Shown here one piece after another: positions 8,581 to 17,875 of a stretch of 38,776 bases of DNA. Both the position numbers and the translations under genes were made by a program. The notes under the pieces are model-generated. The model was not told where the DNA came from and ran no database searches. It saw nothing but the letters and a program-made list of their open reading frames with translations. Source of the stretch: Bacteroidales bacterium (GTDB lineage Bacteria > Bacteroidota > Bacteroidia > Bacteroidales > Paludibacteraceae). The stretch spans positions 1 to 38,776 of the forward strand of contig JAAYUQ010000056.1 in the NCBI GenBank assembly GCA_012517575.1. The letters run 5' to 3'. How positions within the stretch are numbered: the stretch's first letter is position 1; every line of letters starts with the position of its first letter.

Positions 8581-9474
8581 TTAATCGACTTCGATAACCA
8601 AGTATTTGCTTACGCTCCAGAAGGCAGCCGGATCGACAATGATAAGTACCAGTTTCCCATCTTGTTTTTCAATTGTGTACGACGAAGCAGGATGAGTGGT
8701 TAATATTTTTGCTTTGGAAGCATACAGCGGAATGGTTTTCGCATTGCGTGCATCAATTCTGACAAAATAATCCTTATTGAAGGTGTCTTTAAGAACTTCG
8801 GTTCTTCTGAAAATTCCTTTAGGTGTAAGTATTTTTTGGTCAATCAGTTCTTTGCGTGACCCAAAAACATACCATGCCGCATGAAGATTTTCATCGAGTT
8901 GTTTTATTTTTTCTTCTTTCGATTTGTTTTCAGTGGTCAGAGTATTGATATTTTCTCCCATTTGGTTAATAGTACTTCCCATTTTCGCAATAAGCGTATC
9001 TTTTTCAGCAAGTTGCTGTTCAAGGTAAGCGATGCGGGCTGTTTCTTCTTCCAGCGTTTTTGTCAGACGGGCAATGGTTCTCTCCAATTCGGTAAGTTTT
9101 AATGAACTTTTGCTCAATCTCGATTTCAGCCGCGCCAGCTCATCTTTGTTGGTTTGCAGCAATTCGTTGAGGTAATTGATGTCTTCGTTGATTCTGGTAC
9201 GTGCATCTTGCGATAATTCTTCTCCTGCCGGCTCAACGGAAATAACATTTTCGGTGCTTTTGATTTTTTCCAGATTTTCCTGAATCTGATTGATACTCGA
9301 AAAATAGTCATCCACTTCGCTTTCGAGTTTTGCCTTTTCTTTCAGCAACGAGTCGTTTTGAGCTTTAAGTTTTTTGTAATCGGACGATTGTTTTCCGCAC
9401 GAAACACTCAGAATAGCCACCAAAATAATAACGCTGAAAAGTCGGATTTTGCTGTATGAAATTTTTTTGTTCAT
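8581..9474 (-). CDS. Coiled-coil lipoprotein (Cbp1-like candidate)
   Basis: A 297-residue lipoprotein. Residues 1-25 form a signal peptide ending in the lipobox LSVSC (Cys26), so the mature protein is anchored to a membrane lipid. Residues about 32-195 are almost unbroken heptad-type coiled coil (KLKAQNDSLLKEKAKLE and LTELERTIARLTKTLEEE). The last 95 residues form a compact domain beginning AAWYVFGSRKEL and ending KYLVIEVD. The same layout occurs in Bacteroides proteins annotated as Cbp1-type collagen-binding adhesins. I offer that as a family resemblance from memory, not as a function. A cell-envelope tether role is equally possible. Confidence 0.82.
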   Translation of the reverse strand: MNKKISYSKIRLFSVIILVAILSVSCGKQSSDYKKLKAQNDSLLKEKAKLESEVDDYFSSINQIQENLEKIKSTENVISVEPAGEELSQDARTRINEDINYLNELLQTNKDELARLKSRLSKSSLKLTELERTIARLTKTLEEETARIAYLEQQLAEKDTLIAKMGSTINQMGENINTLTTENKSKEEKIKQLDENLHAAWYVFGSRKELIDQKILTPKGIFRRTEVLKDTFNKDYFVRIDARNAKTIPLYASKAKILTTHPASSYTIEKQDGKLVLIIVDPAAFWSVSKYLVIEVD

Positions 9475-9592
9475 GGGGATGAAAAATTAATGTGAATTGG
9501 AATTTGAAGACCTACGAATTGATGTATAAAAAAAATTAATAATTTAAAAATCAATAAATTAAGAAATAACTCAGCGCTTTAAAAACTTAATG

Positions 9593-9624
9593 CAAAGATA
9601 CGGCTATTCTTCAAAACCGGCAAC
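9593..9624 (-). promoter_or_regulatory. Possible promoter of the coiled-coil lipoprotein gene
   Basis: On the minus strand GTTG (9624-9621) is followed after 20 bp by TATCTTTG (9600-9593). The upstream part lies inside the 3' end of rsmI. It would give a leader of roughly 110 nt that is very A/T-rich; I see no clear RNA structure in it. Confidence 0.45.
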
Positions 9625-10347
9625 TATCAAAACGAATTCTCCTTTTGGCGTTTTATCTGTAAAATGCTGTATCAGTTCAGCTAAAGTACCTCTGACTGTT
9701 TCTTCAAACATTTTGGAAATTTCACGCGAAACCGAAGCTTTACGGTTTTCTCCAAATACTTCCGACAGTTGTGTTAACGTTTTCAGCAACCGAAAGGGCG
9801 ATTCATAAAAAATCATTGTCCTTTTTTCTGTTTCCAGTTCTTTTAAACGTTGCTTCCGCCCTTTTTTTACAGGCAAAAAACCTTCAAAACAAAACCTGTC
9901 GCTGGGCAAACCAGAAGAAACCAACGCCGGTACAAAAGCAGTAGCTCCCGGTAAACACTCAATTTCTATGCCATTTTCCACACATTCGCGTACCAGCAAA
10001 AAGCCTGGATCGGAAATTGCCGGAGTGCCGGCATCAGAAATCAGAGCTAAAATTTGGCCGCTTTTCAGTTGCTGGACAATATTTTCAGCCGTTTTGTGTT
10101 CGTTGAATTTGTGATGCGACAGCATGGGGGTTGCTATGCCAAAGTGTTTCAGCAAAAAACTACTGGTGCGGGTGTCTTCAGCCAGAATAAGATTTACTTC
10201 CTTAAGAATTTTCACAGCGCGAAATGTCATATCTTCCAAATTGCCAATGGGCGTGGGAACCACGTAAAGTTTTCCTGATTCCTTGGCTACGGAAAAATTA
10301 TTGGTTGTTGCCACGAGCGATGAAGTTTTATTTTTTTTCTGACTCAT
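9604..10347 (-). CDS. rsmI: 16S rRNA (cytidine1402-2'-O)-methyltransferase
   Basis: RsmI methylates the ribose of C1402 in 16S rRNA at the decoding centre, using S-adenosylmethionine. The tetrapyrrole-methylase fold is evident: LYVVPTPIGNLEDMTFRA (about 27-44), ILAEDTRTS, the SDAGTPAISDPG glycine loop and LPGATAFVPALVSSGLPSDRF, which are family hallmarks. The 25 residues before the conserved start are Ser/Lys/Thr-rich and probably a disordered extension, as the only ATG is at 10347. It lies 36 bp after the upstream hypothetical gene and is probably co-transcribed with it. Confidence 0.96.
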   Translation of the reverse strand: MSQKKNKTSSLVATTNNFSVAKESGKLYVVPTPIGNLEDMTFRAVKILKEVNLILAEDTRTSSFLLKHFGIATPMLSHHKFNEHKTAENIVQQLKSGQILALISDAGTPAISDPGFLLVRECVENGIEIECLPGATAFVPALVSSGLPSDRFCFEGFLPVKKGRKQRLKELETEKRTMIFYESPFRLLKTLTQLSEVFGENRKASVSREISKMFEETVRGTLAELIQHFTDKTPKGEFVLIVAGFEE

Positions 10348-10383
10348 GATTTTTTTTTAGAAAAATTACTTTTCAGATAAAAA

Positions 10384-11280
10384 TTATAAAAATCTTCGTT
10401 TGAGAATCTGATAAAAATCCTGAGCCGTTTCGTTTTCTTTCTCCCATTTGTATTTTGCCTGCAAAAAGGAAACAGCTTCGTCAAAAGTTGCCAGCTGATT
10501 GAGGTAATTCAATGTTTTGTTCATGTCTTCGCCATTTCCTCTGAAAAGTTCACGCTGAAACCGGAAACGGTCTCCAATGCTGATGGCTTTTTTAATGTCG
10601 TCTATTTTTTGGTTGGCAAGAGTAGCGCCCAAAGAATTGTCGGGGATTTTGGAAAATTTTTCCTGCAGCGGGATGGTAGCCGGTTCTTTTATTTCGCTTT
10701 CGTTGGGATAGGTTTCTTTCTTTTCTTCAGCCTCCAAGAGTTTTGTGTCTTCATTTTTATCATTTATTTCGGACTGAGAAAAAACAAATGGTGTTTCCTC
10801 ACTTTCATGCTGCTGCCGGTCATCTTTTGTAGTTTCGTTTGCCGTTTCTGCCGATTGAATTACCGACTCAACGGATGAACTTTCAGCAAAAGGAAAAGCT
10901 GTTTCAACTTTTTCTTTATCACTTTCTACTTCGCCGATTTGAAATTCCGTGTCATTTGCAGATTCTATCTCTACTTCTTCGACCAAATTTTCAGACAACT
11001 CGTTAAAGTTATCCGTCCAATTTTCAGGAGTTTGGGAAGAATCGTTTCTTTTTTCGTCTCTCAAGTTATCCGGCTGGAGAGTTTGCTTGTCGACAGGCTT
11101 TTTCACTGATGCACTTTCATTGATCAGCTCTTCAAGATACTGTTGAATTTCAGTAACTTTTTGCATGGTGAGATGGAGAATGGCCGGTGGAAGTTCGTTC
11201 ATTTCCATAAAACTTTCGGTGAGCATGTCCAAATCCTGAATGTTTTTGCGGAGCAAAGCCAATATTAAATCTTTGTTCAT
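10384..11280 (-). CDS. Acidic hypothetical protein with conserved helical ends
   Basis: A 298-residue cytosolic protein in three parts. The N-terminus (1-60) is helical (LILALLRKNIQDLDMLTESFMEM). The middle (about 65-210) is low complexity and rich in Glu, Ser, Asp and Thr, probably disordered. The C-terminus (about 215-298) is a helical domain with ISIGDRFRFQRELFRGN and FYQILKRRF. The ends look conserved in type while the centre looks free to vary. I do not recognise a characterised family. The ATG at 11280 is preferred because the 18 residues before it begin with TTG. It is the first gene of a likely two-gene unit with rsmI. Confidence 0.75.
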   Translation of the reverse strand: MNKDLILALLRKNIQDLDMLTESFMEMNELPPAILHLTMQKVTEIQQYLEELINESASVKKPVDKQTLQPDNLRDEKRNDSSQTPENWTDNFNELSENLVEEVEIESANDTEFQIGEVESDKEKVETAFPFAESSSVESVIQSAETANETTKDDRQQHESEETPFVFSQSEINDKNEDTKLLEAEEKKETYPNESEIKEPATIPLQEKFSKIPDNSLGATLANQKIDDIKKAISIGDRFRFQRELFRGNGEDMNKTLNYLNQLATFDEAVSFLQAKYKWEKENETAQDFYQILKRRFL

Positions 11281-11331
11281 ATCTTTTTTCTTTAAAAGAA
11301 TTTCAGTACTTGTTATTTTTTTTAATTTTGT

Positions 11332-11385
11332 CAATGATATTGCTTTTGAAGCACGAAAATTTTCTGTGCAAAAGCAATATCATTG
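11332..11385. repeat. Long inverted repeat in a divergent promoter region
   Basis: CAATGATATTGCTTTTG at 11332-11348 is matched by its exact complement at 11369-11385. A further 3-bp CAC/GTG match (11352-11354 with 11366-11368) follows a 3-nt bulge, leaving a loop of about 11 nt. It lies between the divergent acidic hypothetical gene and tdk, so it is not a terminator of either gene. A smaller dyad (ATTGTC-A-GACAAT) directly adjoins it at 11382-11394. An operator or a leader RNA structure is possible. Confidence 0.75.
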
Positions 11386-11489
11386 TCAGACAATTTGAAA
11401 AGTTCAAAAAAACCTTTTAGACGGTAAAGTTACAATAATTGAAATAGAAAATAAACAAAGTAAGTGTAAATTTCAACAAAACAATTGAT

Positions 11490-12080
11490 ATGCTTTATTC
11501 AGAACAGACTTCTCATTCATCGAGGCGTGGAAGTATAGAAGTAATTTGTGGTTCGATGTTTTCGGGTAAAACGGAAGAGCTGATTCGCCGGTTAAGAAGG
11601 GCGCAGTTTGCAAGGCAAAGAGTGGAAATATTTAAACCGGTCATCGATACGCGTTATTCTGAAAGTGAAGTTGTTTCTCACGATCGCAATGCCATCCGTT
11701 CAACCCCTGTAGATTCGTCGGGAAGTATTCTATTGTTGTCGGCCGAGGTGGATGTAGTAGGTATTGATGAAGCACAGTTTTTTGATGAAGGGCTGGTAGA
11801 TGTTTGCAATCAGTTGGCTAATCAGGGTATTCGTGTTATTGTGACTGGTCTCGACATGGACTATCGGGGCATTCCTTTTGGCCCCATTCCGGCATTGTGT
11901 GCTATTGCTGAAGATGTGTACAAAGTCCACGCCATCTGCGTGAGATGTGGTGCGTTGGCTTATGTTTCTCACCGACTGGTAGACAGCAACAAGCGGGTTT
12001 TGATTGGCGAAATGCAGGAATATGAACCTATTTGTCGCGATTGTTTCAATGAAATCCAACACAGTCAGGGGAAAGGATAA
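11490..12080 (+). CDS. tdk: Thymidine kinase
   Basis: Type II thymidine kinase of 196 residues, phosphorylating thymidine with ATP in the salvage pathway. The P-loop GSMFSGKT is at 21-28, the catalytic Glu94 sits in GIDEAQFF, and the zinc site is formed by Cys150/Cys153 and Cys182/Cys185. The lasso-loop region ([25 protein letters not shown]) is complete. About a dozen N-terminal residues precede the conserved part. The downstream membrane protein gene begins 24 bp later in the same direction. Confidence 0.97.
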   Translation: MLYSEQTSHSSRRGSIEVICGSMFSGKTEELIRRLRRAQFARQRVEIFKPVIDTRYSESEVVSHDRNAIRSTPVDSSGSILLLSAEVDVVGIDEAQFFDEGLVDVCNQLANQGIRVIVTGLDMDYRGIPFGPIPALCAIAEDVYKVHAICVRCGALAYVSHRLVDSNKRVLIGEMQEYEPICRDCFNEIQHSQGKG

Positions 12081-12104
12081 TTTTTCTTTAATTAATTACA
12101 GATA

Positions 12105-13274
12105 ATGGAACAAACTGAAAGACCTTATACATTCGATCGGGTAGTGCGTATTGTCATCACGCTAACCGTTCTTACTGCTCTCTTTTTCTTAACTCGCCGA
12201 TTGAGTGGTGTTTTGCTTCCTTTTTTGATTGCTTGGTTGCTGGCTTATTTGCTTCAGCCTGTCGTTCATTTTTTTCAGTACAAACTAAAATTCAAATATC
12301 GTTTTGTTGCTATTTTTGCAACTTTACTGCTTTTTATCGGCATTCTCACGGGACTTGGTTTTCTGCTGGTTCCTATGATGATCAGTGAAATAGAAAAAGC
12401 TATCGTCTTAATTAATTCTTTTTTCAGAAATGTAGATGTAAATTCTATTTTACCGATTGCTTGGCAGAATCAGTTGGGCGAATATCTCAGTCAACTCAAT
12501 TTACAAACACTTTTAGGAGACGACAAATTTATGTCGATTGTTCAGAAATTGCTTCCTCAGGTTTGGAATTTTATCGGCAGTTCTTTGAATTTTGTTTTGG
12601 GATTGGCTGTGATAGTGATTATTTTTCTTTATCTCTTTTTTATTTTAATGGATTACGAGAGAATTTCCGAAAAATGGATTGAACTTGTTCCGATCAAATA
12701 TCGCCCCTTGATAACGAATATTGTTCAGGATGTTCAGGACGGGATGAATCGTTATTTCAGAGGACAGGCTTTGATAGCGATGTGTGTGGGAATTCTTTTT
12801 ATGATTGGTTTGAGTATTATTCGCTTGCCATTAGCAATTGTACTCGGATTATGTATCGGGATTCTCAACCTTGTTCCTTATCTCGAATTGCTGGGCATTA
12901 TCCCTTGTGCTTTTATGGCTTTGCTGAAAGCCTCGGAAACCAATGAGAATTTCTGGATGATTGCCTTGAGTATTGCAGCAGTATGGTTAACAGTGCAGGC
13001 GATTCAAGACTTGATTTTAGTCCCGAGAATCATGGGAAAATATACCGGACTTCATCCGGCTTTGATTCTGCTTTCCTTATCTATTTGGGGTTCACTATTG
13101 GGATTTGCAGGAATGATTATTGCTTTGCCCATTACTTCTTTAATATTATCCTATTATAAACGTTTTATTATTAAAGGGGAAAATATTGAACATCCCAATG
13201 CCCCTAATCAGGGACATGCAACGTCGCCGACTTCTGCTGAAGAAGCTATTACAGAAGACTTGCAACAAGATTAA
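12105..13274 (+). CDS. AI-2E transporter family (PerM/DUF20) membrane protein
   Basis: A 389-residue polytopic membrane protein with about eight hydrophobic segments. It has the family layout: two to three N-terminal helices, a soluble loop (about 105-150), then a C-terminal cluster containing VLGLCIGILNLVPYLELLGIIP, IQDLILVPRIMGKYTGLHPALILLSL and LLGFAGMIIALP. Family members export small molecules or sodium, and the name reflects only one studied case. The substrate here is unknown. It follows tdk by 24 bp and converges on recJ. Confidence 0.92.
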   Translation: MEQTERPYTFDRVVRIVITLTVLTALFFLTRRLSGVLLPFLIAWLLAYLLQPVVHFFQYKLKFKYRFVAIFATLLLFIGILTGLGFLLVPMMISEIEKAIVLINSFFRNVDVNSILPIAWQNQLGEYLSQLNLQTLLGDDKFMSIVQKLLPQVWNFIGSSLNFVLGLAVIVIIFLYLFFILMDYERISEKWIELVPIKYRPLITNIVQDVQDGMNRYFRGQALIAMCVGILFMIGLSIIRLPLAIVLGLCIGILNLVPYLELLGIIPCAFMALLKASETNENFWMIALSIAAVWLTVQAIQDLILVPRIMGKYTGLHPALILLSLSIWGSLLGFAGMIIALPITSLILSYYKRFIIKGENIEHPNAPNQGHATSPTSAEEAITEDLQQD

Positions 13275-13310
13275 ATCGGCATTGACAGCCTGTTCTAATA
13301 AAGTGTTTGG

Positions 13311-15035
13311 TTAATATTCTTCTGTTTTAATATCCCGAATCATCAGCTGGATGGATGAATTTCCATTAAAGTTATTTTCTTCCAGCGTGTAACAAATGTC
13401 CAACGGATTGAGGGCTTTCAAGTGATCATTGTATTCGTACATGCCAAAAGCGATTCCGTTCATCACATTTTCCGAACTTGAGTCAATCAATTCCATTTTC
13501 AGGTGTTCCTGCTCTTTTCCCACCAAACGGCTGGTGCCATAGTCAAAAACTTTTTTGGAAACAAAAAGTGGTTTCATATTTTCCGGACCAAAGGGAGCAA
13601 ATTGTTTCAAAATTCTGAAAAACTTGGGCGTAATATCCTTAAATTCGAGAACGGCATCGATTTCCAGTTGAGGATAAGTTTGTTCTTCCAGAATGTTTTC
13701 TGAAACAAATTTTTCGAAACGTTCGGTAAAAGCCTGAACATTCTCTTCCTTCATTGAAAGACCTGCTGCGTACATGTGGCCACCGAAATTTTCGAGCAAA
13801 TCCCTACAAGAGTCGATAGCTTTGTATAAGTCAAATCCCGGAACAGAACGGGCAGAACCGGAAATCAGACCATTAGAACGGGTAAGGACAACAGTAGGTT
13901 TGTAATATTCGTCCGACAGACGTGAAGCTACAATTCCGATAACTCCCTTGTGCCAGTGAGGTTGATAAACCACGATGGATTTACGATTTTTGTAAACTTT
14001 CTGTGAGTTGATAATGGCAACAGCCTCATCGGTGATATTTTTATCTACATCCTTACGGTCGTTGTTGTACCCGTTGATATCTCCACTTTTCTGACGTGCT
14101 ATTTCGGCATCGTTGGCAATAAGCAGCTCTACAGCTTCTCGTGCCGATTTCATCCGTCCGCTGGCATTGATGCGAGGTCCTATTTTAAACACAATATCGC
14201 TTATGGTAATTTCCCTGTTAGCCAGTCCACAGATATTGATAATGCTACGAATACCCAGTGAGGGAGAAGAATTGAGTCTCTTTAAACCATAATAGGCAAG
14301 GATGCGGTTTTCACCGGTTATGGGCACAATATCCGAAGCTATGCTCAACCCCACTAAATCAAGCAACGGTATCAGTTCAGAAAAATCTATTCCTTTTTTG
14401 ATGGCGAAAGCCTGCAGGAGTTTAAATCCCACTCCGCAACCCGATAAATGTTTATAAGGATAATGGCAATCTTCACGCTTGGGATCAAGAATAGCTGCAG
14501 CGGGAGGTAATTCCTTGTCGGGCGTATGATGGTCGCAAATGATGAAATCTATTCCGAGATTGAGCGCATGTTTAACTTTTTCTGTGGCTTTTATTCCGCA
14601 ATCCAAAGCAATAATTAGCGAAAAATTTTGTTCTGCGGCAAATTGAATGCCCTGAAACGAAATGCCATAACCTTCGGTGTAGCGGTCGGGGATATAAAAA
14701 TCTATATCGGAATAATATTTTCTTAAAAATTGATATACCAATGCTACAGAAGTAGTTCCATCCACATCATAATCCCCGTAAATCAAAATTTTTTCCTTAT
14801 TGTCGATGGCACAGTTCAATCTTTCAATGGCTTTTTCCATATCTGCCATGAGAAACGGGTCATGAAGTTTTGCCAAATCGGGACGAAAAAAACTGCGCGC
14901 TTCTTCAAAAGTCCCAATACCGCGTTGAATAAGTAATTGAGCAAGGATAGGATTGATACCCAAACTTTCTGCCAGATTTTTTTGAATTTCCTTTTGTTCT
15001 TCGGTGAGCGATTTAAATATCCATTTATGGGTCAT
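13311..15035 (-). CDS. recJ: Single-stranded-DNA-specific exonuclease RecJ
   Basis: RecJ degrades single-stranded DNA 5' to 3' in recombination and repair. The DHH phosphoesterase core is complete: GDYDVDGTTS (88-92 region), ALDCGI, and the defining CDHHTPD with Asp168-His169-His170. The linker IGPRINASGRM and the DHHA1 signature GGHMYAAGLS follow, then the C-terminal OB domain. The length of 574 residues is normal for the family. The gene is monocistronic and convergent with the tdk unit. Confidence 0.97.
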   Translation of the reverse strand: MTHKWIFKSLTEEQKEIQKNLAESLGINPILAQLLIQRGIGTFEEARSFFRPDLAKLHDPFLMADMEKAIERLNCAIDNKEKILIYGDYDVDGTTSVALVYQFLRKYYSDIDFYIPDRYTEGYGISFQGIQFAAEQNFSLIIALDCGIKATEKVKHALNLGIDFIICDHHTPDKELPPAAAILDPKREDCHYPYKHLSGCGVGFKLLQAFAIKKGIDFSELIPLLDLVGLSIASDIVPITGENRILAYYGLKRLNSSPSLGIRSIINICGLANREITISDIVFKIGPRINASGRMKSAREAVELLIANDAEIARQKSGDINGYNNDRKDVDKNITDEAVAIINSQKVYKNRKSIVVYQPHWHKGVIGIVASRLSDEYYKPTVVLTRSNGLISGSARSVPGFDLYKAIDSCRDLLENFGGHMYAAGLSMKEENVQAFTERFEKFVSENILEEQTYPQLEIDAVLEFKDITPKFFRILKQFAPFGPENMKPLFVSKKVFDYGTSRLVGKEQEHLKMELIDSSSENVMNGIAFGMYEYNDHLKALNPLDICYTLEENNFNGNSSIQLMIRDIKTEEY

Positions 15036-15108
15036 GTTCGTACGATTTCAAAATCAGAGGAAAAAATCCTTTTTAAAAAACGCGACATAATGTATTTGCC
15101 TGTTATCA

Positions 15109-15142
15109 CAAAAATAGAAAAAAAAGCTGAGCAGACGACAAA
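15109..15142 (-). promoter_or_regulatory. Possible promoter of recJ
   Basis: Minus strand TTTG (15142-15139) and TATTTTTG (15116-15109) are present, but the 22-bp spacing is longer than ideal. The leader would be about 70 nt. Confidence 0.35.
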
Positions 15143-15227
15143 ATTTTATGTTTTAATATTTTGAGCAAGTAAAATATTAAAAAAATTGTCAGAAGTTTAT
15201 GCAAATTTTCGAAAAAGAAAGTGCAGG

Positions 15228-16379
15228 TTATTCATTCCAATCATCCCAGTCCATTTTTCCGTAATCGTCAGTTTCTGGCTTATCAAAGGAAACGTTGTCA
15301 GGGAAAAAGTCTTCTTCCAATTCCTCTTCATTTTCCTGATTCGAAACAGGGATGGGAGCATGAGAAATTTCAATTATCTGGTTGGATGGTTTGTTCAATT
15401 CATTCCAAATCAAATCTTTAAGTTCCGGAATACCCTCACCGGTAAGGGAAGAAATGAATACTGCCGGCACATCGGTAGGTAAGTTTTTTTTCATTGCCTC
15501 TTTCAATTCATCATCCAGCATATCGCTTTTGCTGATAGCGAGAATTTTGGATTTTTCCAATAAAGAGGGATTATATTTTTTCAGTTCATTCAGCAAAATC
15601 TCATATTTTTGCTGAATATCAACCTCTTCAGCAGGAATCATGAACAGTAAAATGGAATTTCGTTCAATGTGGCGAAGAAAACGTAATCCGAGACCTTTTC
15701 CTTCGGCAGCTCCTTCAATAATTCCCGGTATGTCGGCCATAACGAAAGATTTGTTGTTGCGGTAAGCTACAATTCCCAGTTGAGGAACAAGCGTTGTAAA
15801 CGGATAGTCGGCAATTTCGGGTTTTGCAGCGGAAACTACTGAAAGCAGTGTAGATTTTCCTGCATTTGGAAATCCAACCAATCCCACGTCGGCCAATATT
15901 TTTAGTTGAAGGATAACTGTTCTTTCCTTGCGTGGTTCTCCGGGTTGCGAAAATCTTGGTGTCTGCTGCGTGGCGCTTCTGAAGTGCCAGTTTCCCTGGC
16001 CTCCTCTTCCGCCTTGCAACAAAATAAATTCTTGCCCATCTTCCTGAATGTCGCAGATAAATTCGCCCGTTTCGCCATCGTAGGCAACGGTTCCGCAGGG
16101 TACTTCAATAATCTTGTCGCCACCATCTTTCCCAAAACTGCGGTTTTTACTGCCATTTTCTCCATCCTCAGCAAAAATATGTCGGGCATATTTCAGATGC
16201 AGCAATGTCCAGTAATTCTTGTTCCCACGTAAAATAACATGTCCGCCACGTCCACCATCGCCACCATCGGGACCACCTTTGGGAATAAATTTTTCGCGAT
16301 GAAAATGAGTAGAGCCCGCTCCGCCTTTGCCTGAGCGACAGAATATTTTTACGTAGTCAACAAAATTTGAACCTGACAT
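15228..16379 (-). CDS. obgE: GTPase ObgE/CgtA
   Basis: Ribosome-associated GTPase needed for late 50S assembly and growth control. The N-terminal glycine-rich Obg domain (1-158; [15 protein letters not shown] and [12 protein letters not shown]) is followed by the G domain: G1 GFPNAGKST (169-177), G3 [16 protein letters not shown], and a G4 of SKSD in place of NKxD. The C-terminus is a short acidic tail ([13 protein letters not shown]). It is the last gene of hpt-adk-obgE, with 34 bp to adk. Confidence 0.97.
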   Translation of the reverse strand: MSGSNFVDYVKIFCRSGKGGAGSTHFHREKFIPKGGPDGGDGGRGGHVILRGNKNYWTLLHLKYARHIFAEDGENGSKNRSFGKDGGDKIIEVPCGTVAYDGETGEFICDIQEDGQEFILLQGGRGGQGNWHFRSATQQTPRFSQPGEPRKERTVILQLKILADVGLVGFPNAGKSTLLSVVSAAKPEIADYPFTTLVPQLGIVAYRNNKSFVMADIPGIIEGAAEGKGLGLRFLRHIERNSILLFMIPAEEVDIQQKYEILLNELKKYNPSLLEKSKILAISKSDMLDDELKEAMKKNLPTDVPAVFISSLTGEGIPELKDLIWNELNKPSNQIIEISHAPIPVSNQENEEELEEDFFPDNVSFDKPETDDYGKMDWDDWNE

Positions 16380-16413
16380 TTTGAGAATAATGATTTATGA
16401 AAGACAAAGTTTC

Positions 16414-16995
16414 TCAGGGATTTATTGTTGAATCGATTACCTGCGAAATACGGGAAAAAATTTCTTCCACTGTGCCGATACCTTCAATAGCCACGTATTT
16501 ATTCAATTTTTTGTAAAAATTGTTTACTTCGTCAGCGTTTTGATGGTAGATTTCAAGCCTTTTGCGAATTACATCGAGTTTATCATCGCTGCGATTTGAT
16601 ATTTCAGCGCGTTTGAGCAATCGACTGATCAATTCTTCATCATTAACTTTCAAGTCGAGCAGCAGAGTAATTTCTTCGTTTCGTTTTTTCAGTAGTTTTT
16701 CCAATGCTTCAGCCTGAGCATAAGTTCTGGGAAAACCATCCAGTATAATACCCTTGTGATGGTTCATTTCTTTATCCAGAATATGGTCGAGCATGGTGAT
16801 AATGATTTCGTCGGGCACCAATTGCCCTTTAGAAATAAACTGTTCGGCTTTCTTACCAATCTCTGTTTGAAATTTGATTTCATTTCGAAGAATTTCTCCG
16901 GTGGATAAATGTTTTAAATTGTATTTTTCCGCTATCAGTTTGCTCTGTGTTCCTTTTCCACTACCCGGCGCTCCACAAATAATGATATTCAACAT
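16414..16995 (-). CDS. adk: Adenylate kinase
   Basis: Converts ATP and AMP to two ADP. The P-loop GAPGSGKG is at 8-15, the AMP-binding segment LSTGEILRNEI follows, and the family motif LDGFPRTYAQAEAL is intact. At 193 residues it is the short type with a reduced lid and no zinc cysteines. It lies between hpt and obgE with 20- and 34-bp gaps, so the three are probably one transcript. Confidence 0.97.
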   Translation of the reverse strand: MLNIIICGAPGSGKGTQSKLIAEKYNLKHLSTGEILRNEIKFQTEIGKKAEQFISKGQLVPDEIIITMLDHILDKEMNHHKGIILDGFPRTYAQAEALEKLLKKRNEEITLLLDLKVNDEELISRLLKRAEISNRSDDKLDVIRKRLEIYHQNADEVNNFYKKLNKYVAIEGIGTVEEIFSRISQVIDSTINP

Positions 16996-17015
16996 TTGTC
17001 AATCTGTTTTCTGTA

Positions 17016-17555
17016 TTAATCCGTTATTAAAGTATATACATCTTTTAAATTTCTTCCATATCCGTTGTAGTCAAGACCATAACCAATGATAAACTCGTTT
17101 GGGATTTTCATGGCTACATAATCTATTTTGATATCGCGCTGCAAAGCATCAGGCTTTTGTAAAAATGTTGCCACTCGAATTTCTCCAGCTCCTTTTGCTT
17201 TGAGTGAATCGATAATTCGTTCCATTGTGAGCCCGGTATCAATAATATCCTCCAAAATCACTACATTGCGACCCACAATGTTTTCGTTTAGTCCCATTAC
17301 TTCCTTCACACTTCCAGAACTATAGAGTCCTTCGTATGAAGAAAGTTTAATGAAGGTGATTTCGCAAGGAATATTCACCACTTTCATTAAGTCGGACGTA
17401 AACATGAAAGCTCCATTGAGAACAGAAATAAAGAGAGGATTTTTATCTTTCAGATTTTCATTGATTTCCTCACCAATTTCTCTGATGGACGAAAGAATTT
17501 CCTGTTCCGGAATAAATTTTTTGAATTTTTTATCTCTGATTTGAACGATCTCCAT
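17016..17555 (-). CDS. hpt: Hypoxanthine phosphoribosyltransferase
   Basis: Purine salvage enzyme, making IMP or GMP from the base and PRPP. The PRPP-binding signature VVILEDIIDTGLTM (about 98-111) is clear, as are FISVLNGAFMFTSDL near the N-terminus and the late VPNEFIIGYGLDYN-type block (here IPNEFIIGYGLDYN) that contacts the base. The length of 179 residues is normal. It is the first gene of the hpt-adk-obgE unit. Confidence 0.96.
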   Translation of the reverse strand: MEIVQIRDKKFKKFIPEQEILSSIREIGEEINENLKDKNPLFISVLNGAFMFTSDLMKVVNIPCEITFIKLSSYEGLYSSGSVKEVMGLNENIVGRNVVILEDIIDTGLTMERIIDSLKAKGAGEIRVATFLQKPDALQRDIKIDYVAMKIPNEFIIGYGLDYNGYGRNLKDVYTLITD

Positions 17556-17609
17556 TTCCCAACAGTTGCTTTTTGAAGGTTAGACGTTGTGTTTGAAAAA
17601 AATAATTTG

Positions 17610-17617
17610 CAAAAGTA
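17610..17617 (-). promoter_or_regulatory. -7 promoter element for hpt-adk-obgE
   Basis: Minus strand TACTTTTG (17617-17610) fits TAnnTTTG about 55 bp before the hpt ATG. At the expected distance upstream only TTTC (17640-17637, 19 bp away) is found, so the -33 element is weak. Confidence 0.45.
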
Positions 17618-17814
17618 GTAAAAATGATTGGTTTTTGAAAGTTGATTTTTTTGATTACAGTTTTCCTTGTACTCAAAGATTATTGCTGTAGTATTGAACT
17701 TTTGTTGACATGAAGGTTCAAATGTGTAAACATTAGCGAAAAAGATGTGAAGTGGAGTAAATAGTCTTTTTGAAAAAATTTCAAACTTTCTACCTTTGAG
17801 GCTTCATTGTTTTA

Positions 17815-17859
17815 AAAACGAAGAAGGATGCACTTTTTCTGTACATCCTTCCTCGTTTT
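17815..17859 (-). terminator. Intrinsic terminator of rpmB-rpmG-DUF4295
   Basis: A 16-bp stem with one mismatch pairs 17815-17830 with 17844-17859 around a 13-nt loop. Read on the minus strand, the stem ends in a run of T. It begins 16 bp after the DUF4295 stop codon, as expected for a factor-independent terminator. The remaining 250 bp up to hpt contains only the hpt promoter. Confidence 0.88.
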
Positions 17860-17875
17860 AGGTAGGAAATAAAAA

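Noticed and set aside
15228-16379. SKSD instead of NKxD in ObgE as a sign of damage
   Set aside because: All other G motifs are intact and this variant is, to my knowledge, usual in Bacteroidetes Obg.
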